Positions 35,501-42,316 of a stretch of DNA of 64,000 bases are shown one piece after another. The notes beneath the pieces were generated by a model. The model did not search any database. It was not told where the DNA came from and worked only from the letters and a program-made list of their open reading frames with translations. The stretch comes from Trichobilharzia regenti (Eukaryota > Platyhelminthes > Trematoda > Strigeidida > Schistosomatidae): the NCBI GenBank assembly GCA_944472135.2, contig OX235266.1, positions 19,300,186 to 19,364,185 on the forward strand, in the 5' to 3' direction. Position 1 is the stretch's first letter; the number at the start of each line of letters is the position of its first letter. The translations under genes were made by a program, and so were the position numbers.

Positions 35501-38500
35501 AATCTGAGACAGGAAGTGATACTCATAAAAGAAGCCTTGAAACTTAATAATTACCTGGATAAATTAGTCAAGAAATACGTGAGTAAATGTAAAAATAAAA
35601 TAAATAATGATAATAGTGATAGTGATAATAATAATAATATTAATGACGATATACATGTCAAATATGCACAAGACAACATCAACAATAAGGAATCTAAATC
35701 ATCAGTAATAATTCCATACAAGGAAGGAACCTCAGAACCCTCCCCAGAATTCTTAACAGTGCTGGCAAATAAAAGTGACATTCAAACCCACAGGCTCAAT
35801 TAGAACCAAGCTTTGTCGGTTAAAGGATCCTGTAGAGCCATTAAAACAAAGCAATTCAGTTTATCTAATACCCAGCTGGAATGATTGTCAGGTCAAATAC
35901 ATAGGTCAAACTAGTAGAACAGGGGCAGTCAGTCAGACTAACCAAACATAAAAACCTAGCAAAATCTAGATTGGTTGACCCAAATAAGATAAGAAATCTA
36001 GAGGATAGTTCAGCTATAGCAGTACATGCAGTTACACACAATCATTCAATAGGCTGGATGGGATAGGATGGCAGTTTTAAAATCTAATGTCATAGGGTAC
36101 AAGGAGAGATTGATAACAGAAGCTTTGTTTATCGAATCAACTGCAAACCAACATATGTGATAGGAATGAGTCGACACCTGTCCACCCAGATATCTGGAAA
36201 ATCCTACTACTCCTACAACAAATAGATGACAAAGAAAAGTTCAAAACTCAAGTTTCAAAGTCGTGTGATTATAATTGATATGATTATGAAAAATAATGAA
36301 TTTTGTTCGAAACTGTGTCATCCAGTAAATAATACTGTCACACAGACTGTTTGATACATCTAATAAACAAACTAATATGGAATTACTTACTAGCACACTG
36401 CATAAGTTTTACACATATATTAATGGGTGCTTGACACTGATAAATTCTGAATTATCGGCCCAAAATGACTGAGTAAAACAGTCAGTTGAAAATTAGTGTG
36501 CTAGCGGTCATGAAGCATTATCCTTTACTTAATAACCACAAATGTCTTTCGTTCACTGCATTGTATTAATTAAATAGGTTTGTGTAACGTGCGACGTGCA
36601 CCTTGAATTACCTTAATGCTTCATTAGATCGCGTCAAAGTTAACAGTCTTTGAGAATCGATTTTGCTCATCTTATCACTTTTGCTGGTGTGTGTCCGCTG
36701 AGAGACACAGATAAGTGGCTTGAAAGTCTTAACACTACTGATCATAATTTTACTCTAGTGGGATGTTTTGTTCTATTCTTTGACACCGCGTTCTGTGAAT
36801 CTCCATCACAGAATAGATAGTACTGACAGTATCCGTCTTCTTCAACTACTTGAACTGTTCATATAAACACCAATCCTTCTTCTGTTTCACAATTCTCCTC
36901 TCGTGAATTAGCTTCCAGGTGTCTTACGTATTCACCCCTCTTAAGACGGCTAAAAATGTTCCCTTAACATTACTTTCAGAGGATGCAGTCTGCTTCCATG
37001 CTGGTTTCCTTGATGATGCTACATAATGGAAGCAACGTTTCCCAGACGACAACTGTGGATTTGTCTCCTGTGGACTTATCCATAGGTTTCAGGGTGTGTG
37101 AACTAGAATTATGGTCTGCCTTCAGTTTCTTTCAAGACTTTCAACTTGACCTTGAATGTGCCTTGCACAGGATAATGATCCGAATCTATATCTGCTTCTC
37201 TTTTGAATTTTGTGTCCATAAGTATGCATCTTTATGTGCTTCAGTTTAAGATGAAGTCTATGTGATTCTGTTATGTCCATCAGATGAAATAAGTGTCAGA
37301 CTGTGTATCTACTTGTGCTTATAGGCTCTGTCGCCATTCTTCAATTCGTCTAAGTCTCAAGAGTCCATCATCATCTCCTGTTCCTAATTCGACATTCATA
37401 TAACCTATTAGAATTATGATATTGCCATCCGTGATCAGGTCTGTAATTGCTTGCTATTTCTTGTAGAAGTCTTCGCCTTTCCTCAACGGGTCTAAGTTGT
37501 TTGTAGCACTGGATGGTTGTTTTTCTTCTATCTTTGAAGTTGAATCTCGCTGTAATGTTCCAGAAGTGTAACAACAGTAGGTAAGAGCAAGGCAACTCAT
37601 CGTTTATTAAGGAAATCAACACACTTTTATAGATTTTTATGTATATTATTGAAGATTATTGTTATCAGAATAACACGGTCTTCTGATTGGTTGTTTCTCG
37701 CTGAAAGTTAATCTTCCATCTCCTTGTGGCTGCTTCTTGGATGTCAGATCATCTATATGTTAACGCAATATCTGCTGTGGTTGGTTGTTGAATCAGTCTT
37801 TGTTCTCATTTTGCTCACAACCAATATTGGGGACATAAACAATGGCGTAAATTGCTATCCACCAATTTTGACTTACAGCCAGCTCTCACCACAGTAGGAG
37901 ACTCTCTGCTTAAGATATCTGGATGTCGCTAGCGGCACAGCGATTGTCGCTCCATTGGCATCTTCTTATTTATCGTTTGAGTGCCCAGAGTACCATATTT
38001 ACTCTCCAGTTATACGTTTAGAGAACCCATCTGTTCTCACAGATTCCTGTCAATAATATGTCACATCTTATTTCTTTATCAACCTATGCAGCCTTAGCAG
38101 GTTTAAATGCTTTGCAGCCATGCAATATCTTCATTCTTAATTTTGAGTTTTTTGAGTGAAAACACATCGGGTGACTCCCTCACTGAAGGTTTTACCTGTA
38201 TGCCTCGTTCTCTCTACGATACCAGCGAAGAATAAATCTACTTTTGATTGGACACTAGTAACTGGTGTGATGTTTCTAGTTCTCTCTTTAGTGAAGACTG
38301 AATTTTATCAGTCTGGTTTGTAATGTGGTCACCATTCTAGGTGGCTCACCACCATGGTGCAACTTGAACTGTTGATATCACATGGTTGGAGGCTTGAACA
38401 GTTCAGTGGTGACGTCTCTGACTTCAGTACTGGGTGACGCAGATTCGAATCTCAGAAGGAATATGAGATCCTCCAAGGAAGCAGGTACACTTTGTTGACT

Positions 38501-39696
38501 CGTGAGTGCTAACTAGCATGAAACCTAGGTCCAAGGATTCCTGCCGATTGCCTCCAACCATCTAATAAGAATAATTCTACTTTTTACACTTTTTTCTGGG
38601 AGTTGAAATTTTTGTAAAAATTAGGCTGATTTTTCGGGTACTTTCGCTAGTCTCACACCAAAATCCCATTCTTTCTCGAAGATTTGTACCGATTAGTTAA
38701 ACAGGCAAAACTGCCCAATTTATACCTCATCATTATTATAACTGGTGACCGGCAATCTAATTGGAATATGTGGCGTCAGAAGCACATCTCTATTGTACAC
38801 CATTCTCCGCAGTCATTTTACTCTGGTTACACGACTACCTATAATCTTTCATTTTCATCCCGTGTGATTTTATGCAAGTCGCTCCCAGTTATCCAACCCA
38901 GTGCTTTCCATACCATTGCCAATCATGGTGTAACAACAGAAGACAGGGGCTGGCAACAGATCGTTTTACTACGGAAATCAACACGCATTTCTACATATTT
39001 CCTGTACATTATTATAGCTTATTCAAGTAGATAAACGCAGTCTTCTGATTGGTTGTTTCGCGTAACCTCGGAAAATGGAGCCATCTATCTGCGAATCATA
39101 TCTGCCCACGTTAAGTTTGCTGTGATCGGTTGTTGCATCAGCCTTGTTCATATTTTCTCACGGCCAATATTAGTGACCTAGACATTGACGTAGATTAATG
39201 TCTACCAATTGGCTAACAGCCTGCTCTCACCACAATGGGTCTTTTTAGTCACATTTTTCAGATCAATACATTTTCTTTCCTTACATTTTCTCTTACATAG
39301 CTCAGTATGGATCCTCTGGCATTAGAACAACCTATTCGTCCACTGTTCCGACAATCTGTTCAATCCTTACTGACAAATACAGATATCTTGTTAAAATACC
39401 AATTCAACGACGTCCTGTTTACAAATATTTTGCCATGTGATAAATTAAACAAGCTGTTAGTAACATTAACACAAGTATTCTGTGATACGACACACAGTGG
39501 TACTGGTGGTAGCATTCTATGCTTGGGTAGTTATGTGTTGAGTATTTCTCTGACTTATTATTTACTGCTGATAACATTATTGATTTTTGTAATTTACTGT
39601 CGGAAATATACTGAACTCTGTATGTATACGAGATGGGAAAATATTCCCATACACAGATCTGTTAATTTGTGTCAAAAACTGCTTGAACTAAAATAA
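9098..39696 (+). CDS. prominin-like (CD133 family) pentaspan membrane protein gene, ten traced exons
   Basis: Prominins are cholesterol-binding glycoproteins of plasma-membrane protrusions and cilia. I traced exons 9098-9790, 13938-14372, 17822-18099, 20816-20989, 24740-25022, 27157-27697, 27829-27941, 31942-32059, 34484-34750 and 39301-39696. Together they give about 1,099 codons; vertebrate PROM1 has about 865. What I see is an extracellular N-terminus, TM1 with a CCPSC juxtamembrane cluster, TM2, a first extracellular loop of about 256 residues, TM3, TM4, a second extracellular loop, a cysteine pair (C46 and C61 of the last exon), TM5 and a short tail. Many N-X-S/T sites fall in the predicted outer loops. 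Introns begin GT and end AG. Phases agree except around the third and seventh exons, each one base short. No signal peptide is seen at the only available ATG, so a 5' exon may be missing. The family call rests on this architecture and remembered family features. Confidence 0.85.
10500..10636 (+). repeat. degenerate telomere-like hexamer tract (intron 1)
   Basis: About twenty successive 6-bp units diverged from CCCTAA/TAACCC can be parsed in register: TAACCC, TAACGC, TAACCA, TAAACC, TAACTC, TAATCC, CAACCC, TAGCCC and so on. Each is only partly conserved. The organism's telomere repeat is presumably TTAGGG-type. This is an old interstitial telomere-like or satellite array inside the first intron. 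Both flanks carry a similar GCGTTCGCAT segment in opposite orientations (near 10,108-10,140 and 10,768-10,800). Confidence 0.6.
10890..11695 (+). mobile_element. 5'-truncated Penelope-like element, family A relative, with inverted tail
   Basis: The plus strand at about 10,985-11,300 encodes the end of a PLE GIY-YIG endonuclease: CCGARYIGRSTRILSKR, then decayed frames resembling EHLIDTGHS and FKVIYKVKNNLPK, then a segment ending LCIQKKIIQPLLL. These match residues 704-808 of the family A ORF. The 3' spacer follows, and at about 11,588-11,690 a copy of the conserved terminal motif (GCGATTGTACAGCTATG then GAATTCGCC). The same motif in inverted orientation abuts the fragment's left end (10,890-10,980). 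PLE copies are known to end in inverted or direct pseudo-LTR pieces. Confidence 0.7.
11700..12200 (-). mobile_element. Penelope-like element fragment, family B relative
   Basis: The minus strand from about 11,921 to 11,740 reads CIHEKKLSVQRPDIHLI, then DKYGYQFRLN and ILDGGNTENTN. These match the family B endonuclease (RIHEHKLAVKRHDIHSLI, DNYGHQFDWDN, ILDKGNNKNA). Upstream sequence to about 12,200 matches the family B RT-EN linker in broken frames. It abuts the previous PLE fragment and carries stops. Confidence 0.6.
12500..12700 (-). repeat. dispersed repeat family 2 (SINE-like)
   Basis: Blocks GATGGTTGGAGGCAATCGGC, GAATGGTGGTCACATTACA and AGAATTCAGTCT match the reverse complement of 38,230-38,570. 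Confidence 0.5.
12715..13215 (-). mobile_element. RTE-type LINE RT fragment
   Basis: The minus strand reads SFIDFEKAFYRVGREVIWKL from about 13,170 (RT motif A, normally DFEKAFD), then LIQLFYDNAACQVIHNGKL, then a decayed VKTGVRQ..LLSP block near 13,000 (RT motif 4 region). Near 12,870 it has LDDLDFADDMCLI, which is motif C (FADD). The order is right for an RTE RT, and frames are broken. Confidence 0.65.
13836..13868. repeat. (TA)n microsatellite in intron 1
   Basis: About 16 TA dinucleotides; a length-variable locus. Short ORFs running through it are not real. Confidence 0.9.
13938..14372 (+). CDS. prominin-like exon 2: loop end, TM2, start of extracellular loop 1
   Basis: 145 codons between acceptor TTTGTTTCAG and donor GTAAGT, phase 0 at both ends. 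Residues 1-57 complete the cytosolic loop. TM2 is about 58-83 (LILKITIYAFIFLLICLCTI). The rest is the start of extracellular loop 1, with sequons NST and NQT near residues 97-100 and a helical stretch (RRLPDYLEEIIIQGQ). It joins exon 1 in frame. Confidence 0.85.
14373..14865. other. intron 2, left part: nothing recognised
   Basis: AT-rich intronic sequence without a recognisable repeat or exon. Confidence 0.35.
14866..15935 (-). mobile_element. Penelope-like element fragment, family C
   Basis: The minus strand carries pieces of a PLE in the right order. GFPKVHKPGIPLRPVLDM lies near 15,880-15,810, and an RT segment at 15,357-15,782 contains YLGVASLFTNV (motif A region), LLLRCTMSVHFTFNN and a decayed AMGSSLGLILADF (motif B). 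RFLFRYVDDTFMLLG lies near 15,380-15,340. The endonuclease end near 15,010-14,870 reads SGHPVDGNSTLKVIYCI then GIRTRLSHLAEAMGI. It is closest to family A in motif wording but clearly diverged, with several frame breaks. The copy is 5'-truncated. Confidence 0.7.
16190..16800 (+). repeat. dispersed repeat family 4
   Basis: The second copy of the element at 6,091-7,000, uninterrupted here. No domain is recognisable. Confidence 0.5.
16935..17170 (-). mobile_element. RTE LINE 3' end fragment
   Basis: Resembles 7,290-7,520 at low identity: GAGCATAGGTCTTCAACAGC, CATCTCCATCTCACC and CAGCTGGTTACA-like blocks, and a terminal CGTGTCTCTGCC. It includes a C-run at about 17,050-17,060. Confidence 0.4.
17171..17821. 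other. intron 2, right part: nothing recognised
   Basis: Short ORFs only, none with exon-like boundaries in phase with the gene. Confidence 0.35.
17822..18099 (+). CDS. prominin-like exon 3: extracellular loop 1, with a one-base frame break
   Basis: Acceptor TTTTGCACAG, donor GTAGAT after CAG. The first 23 codons read KQLMSTVGTIMTSLLDAY onwards and run into TGA at 17,891-17,893. The coding-like frame then continues as LNTADLITQSLNETI from 17,890, one frame over, and stays open to the donor. The exon is 278 nt, whereas 279 would fit two phase-0 neighbours. So one base is missing between about 17,878 and 17,893. Upstream, the second frame is closed by TAA at 17,875. This could be an assembly or sequencing indel, or a real lesion. 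Confidence 0.75.
18100..20815. other. intron 3: decayed repeats, one unexplained ORF
   Basis: 18,240-18,440 and 18,830-19,300 contain SINE-like and hammerhead-associated blocks in poor condition (for example ACGACTCTTCATGAGTATGT near 18,926). At 19,830-19,905 a segment (TTTTTATACCGGTGAACATC onwards) resembles 31,715-31,785. A 161-codon plus ORF at 20,139-20,624 has no recognisable domain and lies within this repeat-like area. I treat it as repeat-derived and not as an exon. Confidence 0.35.
20816..20989 (+). CDS. prominin-like exon 4: extracellular loop 1
   Basis: 58 codons, phase 0 to phase 0, from LQSSILLVSVDTQKFE to LTQKKNGVVQT. The acceptor TTTTTAATAG has an in-frame TAG directly upstream. 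The donor is GTAGGT at 20,990; an alternative in-phase donor GTAGTA lies at 20,978. The composition is helical, as expected for the prominin ectodomain. Confidence 0.75.
21096..21290 (+). repeat. tRNA-headed SINE (tail type i) in intron 4
   Basis: The head is TGCGTCGGTGGCACAGTGG with B box GGTTCGAGCCC. The body is nearly the same as in the copy at 6,513, ending in an A-run. It lies about 100 bases downstream of the exon 4 donor, in the sense orientation. Confidence 0.8.
21435..21990 (+). repeat. dispersed repeat family 3, split by a SINE
   Basis: Resembles 37,575-37,880 and 38,970-39,235. The shared blocks are a TTGAGAAAATCAAGTGATAT-like start, a TCTTGTGTATTATTGTCAGA-like segment, GAAGCCATATGTCTGCG, and, after the inserted SINE, ATATCTGCGAATCCTATTTC. 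Element class unknown. Confidence 0.5.
21599..21828 (+). repeat. tRNA-headed SINE (tail type ii) inside repeat family 3
   Basis: The head is TGTCGGTGGCACAGTGG with B box GATTCGATCCC. The long tail (ACCTCGCTAGGCC, GGTTGGGCATGAGG, GTTCCACTGGGAAC) closely matches 8,016-8,238. The flanks, ATGTCTGCG at left and ATATCTGCG at right, look like a target-site duplication. Confidence 0.8.
21990..24739. other. intron 4, right part: decayed repeats only
   Basis: 23,395-23,720 (minus) resembles an RTE LINE 3' end. 24,100-24,560 carries decayed hammerhead-associated or SINE-like repeat. The rest shows nothing recognisable. Confidence 0.35.
24740..25022 (+). CDS. prominin-like exon 5: end of extracellular loop 1 and TM3
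   Basis: Acceptor CATATTTAG, donor GTGAGT. The exon ends one base into a codon (phase 1). Residues 1-43 end the loop (sequon NLT). TM3 is about 44-75 (LTLTSYLISVIGYLLVTLLM onwards), followed by HTTDAYERQLFVCQ in the short cytosolic loop. The phase-1 end matches the next exon exactly: G plus AC makes an Asp codon. Confidence 0.85.
26491..26524. repeat. (TA)n microsatellite
   Basis: About 17 TA dinucleotides in intron 5. Confidence 0.9.
26716..26876 (+). repeat. hammerhead-ribozyme-like repeat, left arm of inverted pair
   Basis: The plus strand near 26,768-26,817 reads GTACTG, CTGAAGA, GCTCC, AAACTA, GGCC, GACGAAAC, AGCTGTC, CAGTAC. This has the hammerhead layout: stem I arms GTACTG/CAGTAC pair perfectly, core CUGANGA and GAAA boxes are present, stem III ACAGCTGT is minimal and palindromic, and there is a GUC cleavage triplet. 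Stem II is imperfect here (extra bases beside GGCC), so activity is doubtful. The schistosome Sm-alpha hammerhead is the obvious relative. Confidence 0.6.
26938..27085 (-). repeat. hammerhead-ribozyme-like repeat, right arm of inverted pair
   Basis: Read on the minus strand it repeats the left arm (GATGAAGAGTCCC, AAACTAGGCTGACGAAAC, AGCCGTCCAGTAC). Flanking GGATTTCATCATGAG-type ends are shared with the left arm. It ends at right in a B-box-like GGTTCGAACCC. Together the two copies make an imperfect inverted repeat of about 110 bp per arm, about 60 bp apart. Confidence 0.6.
27157..27697 (+). CDS. prominin-like exon 6: TM4 and start of extracellular loop 2
   Basis: Acceptor TTCTTTTGTAG, donor GTGAGT at 27,698; phase 1 in, phase 2 out. 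TM4 is about residues 43-71 (TCTVLSLCVTILILSALFLI). TDTEVCRYANADSG follows, then DLVLDLYLQYEWINSLF, at the place of the conserved Cys and the LDxxY/W segment after TM4 in vertebrate prominins. A later Cys (RNKCKPS) also matches the family pattern. It ends ...LQQKINETE. GTATTG at 27,651 is a weaker alternative donor in phase 0. Confidence 0.85.
27829..27941 (+). CDS. probable prominin-like exon 7, one base short
   Basis: Between acceptor GGAACAG and donor GTAAAG lies an open frame that reads VFDVRELTAESKGPFINENL and continues to YYTQALLLKGT. By position and pattern it fills the VNLxxxLLxxxxxxxLxxF segment that prominins have between the regions encoded by the neighbouring exons. The preceding exon ends in phase 2 and the following one starts in phase 2, so 114 nt would be needed but 113 are present. 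Either one base is missing near the acceptor, or a phase-0 donor (27,651) is used upstream, or this exon is skipped, since exons 6 and 8 are in phase with each other without it. Confidence 0.5.
28090..30180 (-). mobile_element. RTE-type LINE copies (intron 7)
   Basis: Minus-strand RTE debris. A 3' end lies at about 28,967-29,060 (AAT-type tail, then a GGTTCCAAGTGAAAC hairpin remnant). Rightwards come fragments resembling ARYAFINLNTVCKSY, INGINLRRETSCTYLGSKF (29,531-29,752) and LLYDNNTCQVIHKGKL followed by EVHTGVRQ (29,985-30,100). A second, more decayed copy of the same kind seems to occupy 28,090-28,960. This is the longest LINE relic in the window, and all of its frames are broken. Confidence 0.6.
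30265..30520 (-). repeat. tRNA-headed SINE (tail type ii), diverged
   Basis: On the minus strand the head is near 30,515-30,440 (GGTTCTGCGGTAGAACGC, then a B-box-like GGTTTGATTTCC). The tail near 30,265-30,330 matches the GAAGTC..ATG..CCACTTG hairpin region of the other type ii copies. Confidence 0.5.
30521..31600. other. intron 7, right part: nothing recognised
   Basis: Two short minus-strand ORFs (31,187-31,580) have no recognisable domain. Confidence 0.3.
31942..32059 (+). CDS. prominin-like exon 8: extracellular loop 2
   Basis: The acceptor ends ...CACCAACAAG, with a long pyrimidine tract upstream; the donor is GTGAGC. One base completes the phase-2 codon, then 39 codons read STVNEIVKMDFSAFIPSDLD onwards to LDGKDYK. 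The IxxMDFSAF pattern matches the GIDxMNYxxY pattern of human PROM1 extracellular loop 2. Confidence 0.75.
32125..32345 (-). repeat. hammerhead-like repeat (intron 8)
   Basis: The minus strand reads GAAGAGTTCAAAACCAGGAC, then GAAACAACTGCCCAGTACTC. This is the same motif as at 26.77 kb, with the stem II strands altered. It starts about 65 bases after the exon 8 donor. Confidence 0.5.
32346..34483. other. intron 8, right part: nothing recognised
   Basis: AT-rich; short ORFs only. Confidence 0.35.
34484..34750 (+). CDS. prominin-like exon 9: extracellular loop 2
   Basis: 89 codons, phase 0 to phase 0, acceptor TTTATTTGTATCAG, donor GTAAGT. It reads STIQEINKFTSLKPKILEYL at the start and ends FNGLKNFRI. 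It is helical, with sequons NNS and NLT, consistent with the membrane-proximal ectodomain helices of prominin. The open frame upstream (34,430-34,483) belongs to the intron: it crosses a strong acceptor. Confidence 0.8.
34895..35240 (-). mobile_element. RTE LINE 3' end fragment (intron 9)
   Basis: Blocks TTTTGGATTCGAAGTGAAAT, ATGGCTTCAGAAGCACATC and CCTCCATGTCACC, and the tail layout, match 28,105-28,330 and 29,030-29,330. Decayed. Confidence 0.45.
35420..36175 (+). mobile_element. Penelope-like element fragment, family D
   Basis: A 123-codon ORF (35,432-35,803) starts MGLVKCLSDRAQKL after five codons, then ENLRQEVILIKEALKLNNYL. This is the pattern at the C-terminal end of PLE reverse transcriptases. 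A Lys/Asn/Asp-rich linker follows. In other frames downstream come VKYIGQTSRTG (GIY-YIG nuclease core), then SAIAVHAVTHNHSIGWD-like, LKSNVIGYKERLITEALFIE and a stop. E of ITEALFIE is the expected catalytic Glu. There are several shifts. It lies in intron 9 in the sense orientation, distinct from families A-C. Confidence 0.6.
36985..37565 (-). mobile_element. RTE-type LINE endonuclease-domain fragment
   Basis: The minus strand near 37,215-37,120 reads KREADIDSDHYPVQGTFKVK followed by LKVLKETEGRP, matching the end of an apurinic-type LINE endonuclease (RGADIDSDHHLV; SDH is the catalytic signature). Upstream fragments to 37,560 are in broken frames. This is the only part of the LINE's N-terminal half that I recognised in the window. 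Confidence 0.5.
37575..37885 (+). repeat. dispersed repeat family 3
   Basis: Matches 38,970-39,235 (ATCAACAC, CTTCTGATTGGTTGTTTC, GCCAATATT and AGC..GCTCTCACCACA blocks in order) and 21,435-21,990. Two same-orientation copies about 1.4 kb apart could be LTR-like, but the DNA between them shows no retroelement genes. Confidence 0.5.
38230..38575 (+). repeat. dispersed repeat family 2 (SINE-like)
   Basis: The best-preserved copy: GACTGAATTTTATCAGTCTG, TGTGGTCACCATTCTAGGTG, a B-box-like GATTCGAATCTC and CTAGCATGAAACCTAGG. It ends at GGTTGGAGG/CCTCCAACC-like sequence. Confidence 0.5.
38970..39235 (+). repeat. dispersed repeat family 3
   Basis: The second copy, ending about 65 bases before the last prominin-like exon. 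Confidence 0.5.
39301..39696 (+). CDS. prominin-like last exon: TM5 and C-terminal tail
   Basis: 131 codons plus TAA, acceptor TTCTCTTACATAG, phase 0. The cysteine pair C46 (ILPCDKL) and C61 (QVFCDTT) lies just before TM5, as in vertebrate prominins. TM5 is about residues 72-99 (ILCLGSYVLSISLTYYLLLI onwards). The cytosolic tail of about 32 residues (RKYTELCMY onwards) is shorter than in PROM1. No canonical AATAAA was noticed in the next 350 bases. Confidence 0.85.
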   Translation, partial: LSMDPLALEQPIRPLFRQSVQSLLTNTDILLKYQFNDVLFTNILPCDKLNKLLVTLTQVFCDTTHSGTGGSILCLGSYVLSISLTYYLLLITLLIFVIYCRKYTELCMYTRWENIPIHRSVNLCQKLLELK

Positions 39697-40079
39697 GATT
39701 TCTTAGAGATATTCATTTGTTTGTCTTATTTTCTGTAAGTGTGTTTATGTTTGTATATTAGTGTCTGTTTCGTTTGACAGTCAGTCTACAATGAGAATAA
39801 CAATTGTCCCTACAGGTAACTATTCACTTAAAGTTTTATCTAGAAATACTTTAGAGTGTAGTTTGTGAGAACGTAGAATAACATGAAAATTATACAAAAC
39901 ACATGATTCTATTATATCTGCATTCTGAGTTGCGTTTATCAGGTGGAACTATCGTCTACAAAAAACGGTCTAATCATGTTTAGCGTGAGTAAATGAAATT
40001 AGGCTAATTTAACATGATTATGATGTCAGGAAGTCAAGCCAGGCTGTTGATTTCCTGAACTTAAATTTACTTAACAGAC
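39697..40079. other. 3' flank of prominin-like gene
   Basis: The likely 3' UTR start: T-rich, with GTGTTTATGTTTGTATATTA-type sequence near 39,740 that could be a downstream U/GU element. No AATAAA was noticed. Confidence 0.3.
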
Positions 40080-40870
40080 TGTCTTCTTATCATTATTCGC
40101 TTGCGTTCTGAGTAGAAATGGTGAATCTCCACTTCTTCTTCTTATCATCCGCAATCTACTTTGACTCATCCATTGATTGTTTCCTCCGCGTCACCCTCAA
40201 AGTGGTGTCTAACTCGTAGTTAACCCACTCGGACTCCACGCGATGGCATAGCACGCACTATTACTCAACAGTCTAGTACATCTCCATTTCCTTCTGCATG
40301 TTGAATAGGTGACAGTTTCTTGACTGACACGTTGCCACAGTTGCTTACCTTTGTTTGCTGACCATGTGTTCCTCAACATGCAGCACAAAACGCTACTCAT
40401 AAAAAGCTGCATCAAGCTGTCAAAAATGTTTCTCTGAACCGTAAAGGATTTCACATGACTTTTGAAATTACAAATCTTGTTTTCTGTGCTGATTGCATAA
40501 GATTTTTACAGTGATTTCAGACTAATGAAAGTATGTCTCTTTTTTTACCGACCTAGTCTGCTTGTCACATCATCTTCCAAGCCGTCTACTAATAGTTGAA
40601 ACTATGCTATCTAGATAAGTGGAAGAAGTGACTCCCTTCGAATTAATTCCAGTGAATATGTTCGCTAATTGTTTTTGTCGGTTAGATGTCTCCATTATCT
40701 TTATCTTCCCTGTGTTCACTTGATTAGCTATCTTCTCTGCTTGCTTATTCTGATAACATTTTAACTTTCGCCTATAGATCACCTGACATTGGACATAAAT
40801 CGTTCGCAAAAACCAGAAATTCTAGAGTCTTCTCATCAGACCTGTGAGACCTAGGTATTCATTATCTCTG
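40080..40870 (-). mobile_element. RTE-type LINE relic, 3' of the gene
   Basis: The minus strand shows tail-like blocks near 40,090-40,270 and GINSKGVTSSTYLDSI-like (INGI..TYLGS pattern) near 40,640-40,590. Near 40,800 it has KVMETSNRQ-like and LINE linker sequence. Decayed. Confidence 0.45.
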
Positions 40871-41394
40871 AACTCACCTGTAATCCTCATTCATGTTGCT
40901 GAATTGATTTCAACTGCTAAATTATTGGTGCAAAGGTATTTATTCACTGGAATCATATTAATTGCTAACCAATCTAAATAGATGTTGACTTCAAAACTGC
41001 CATTTTGATGAGTCAGGATATTTTTTTTCAGTGATCACATCTTGTAGTTCAAAGCGAATTCAAGTTAGATAACATAGTGACTTAGGTCAGAGAATTACTG
41101 AAAATCAGTGAGTGGTGGCCAGATGTTGAGTCCTAAATTGTAACTTTTCAGAAGCATACACAGGAAATTTAACCCAAGTAGTTTCAGGTTAAGAGACGAT
41201 CCCCCTCCCCCGGAAAGGAATTAGGTGGTGAGTAAATCCTTACTTCAAGAATTTTACATTCAGGAAAATACAGTGAAAACATGCTCTCCTGATTTTACAG
41301 CTTAGATATTTTGTTTGAACTGCTAATTTTTATTTTTAAAGTTAAAAACGCTCACGTTTTAGTCTTTTGTCAACGGTAATTTGTTCACATTTTG

Positions 41395-41480
41395 TCATTT
41401 AAAGAATCACTCGAAGTCGGGGAGTACTGGAAAGTTGTTTCGTTCTAGTTTGTAACTCCTCATCAGCACACACCAGTAAC
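41395..41480 (-). repeat. hammerhead-like repeat
   Basis: The minus strand reads TGCTGATGAGGAGTTACAAA, CTAGAACGAAAC, AACTTTCCAGTACT. It has a full CUGAUGA box and GAAA, but three extra bases before stem II when compared with Sm-alpha, and the GUC triplet is changed to UUC. Confidence 0.55.
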
Positions 41481-42316
41481 CCTAAGCTTATGAGACTAGC
41501 CTATGGACCATTTATTCACTAGAAAGTAATCCGATAATACCTAAATTCTACCATCTGTAAAGCAAAATGGAACAAAATGAGATGAAAAGCTTCATTTCTG
41601 GATTCAGAGTCACCACCTTTGTTTGAAGTGCAAAGATCAATTGTTAAAGTCAGTGGATTTGTAACTGTAGGTATGAGTCAGTTTGTTGTATGTGAAAAAG
41701 GTCACTTTTACAGTTATTCCAGTCCTAATTTAAAATAAACAACTATGGCAATTGAAATATATTCAATCAATGGTCAATAATTCAGGTTCAAGTTATCTTT
41801 AAATTTAGTGATTCATGGTGTTGCGATACACATCTCTAAAAATGGATTGTATCTGAAAAGGACACGTAGTTAACTTACATTCAAACAAAGAAGTTGACAG
41901 TTTCCTGTGAAACTTCTCATTATGCGAAGACGAAAATCAGAAGTGAGTATACGGCAAACCTCACTTGTGATGAAATCACATTTTGATTACCAAAGATAGA
42001 AACATGCCTCTAATTTCCACCATACAGGCTATTTGAATTGTCAAAAGAAAGATCAGAATAGATGTTGTATGCATCACATACGATTCAACTGCAAGTGGAT
42101 CATGTCAAGGTGAAACTCTACTAGGGGTGAATATTCTTCGAGCATCTGAGATACTTAGTCACATTTCACTGTCACACCAGACACAACAGAGGCATACATC
42201 AGTTATCCATTCCTCCAGTGTTTCGTCATCAACGGCCATTCATCAAATGCCATGTTTATTTTCAGATCAGAGTTTCTTTCCCATGTCGAGAAATTTATTC
42301 AATGAAAACAAAACAT
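41481..42316. other. no gene seen
   Basis: No recognisable element or exon. Confidence 0.35.

Noticed and set aside
37575..39235. LTR retrotransposon bounded by the two family 3 repeats
   Set aside because: The DNA between them holds other repeats and no gag or pol sequence, and a third copy occurs alone at 21.4 kb.
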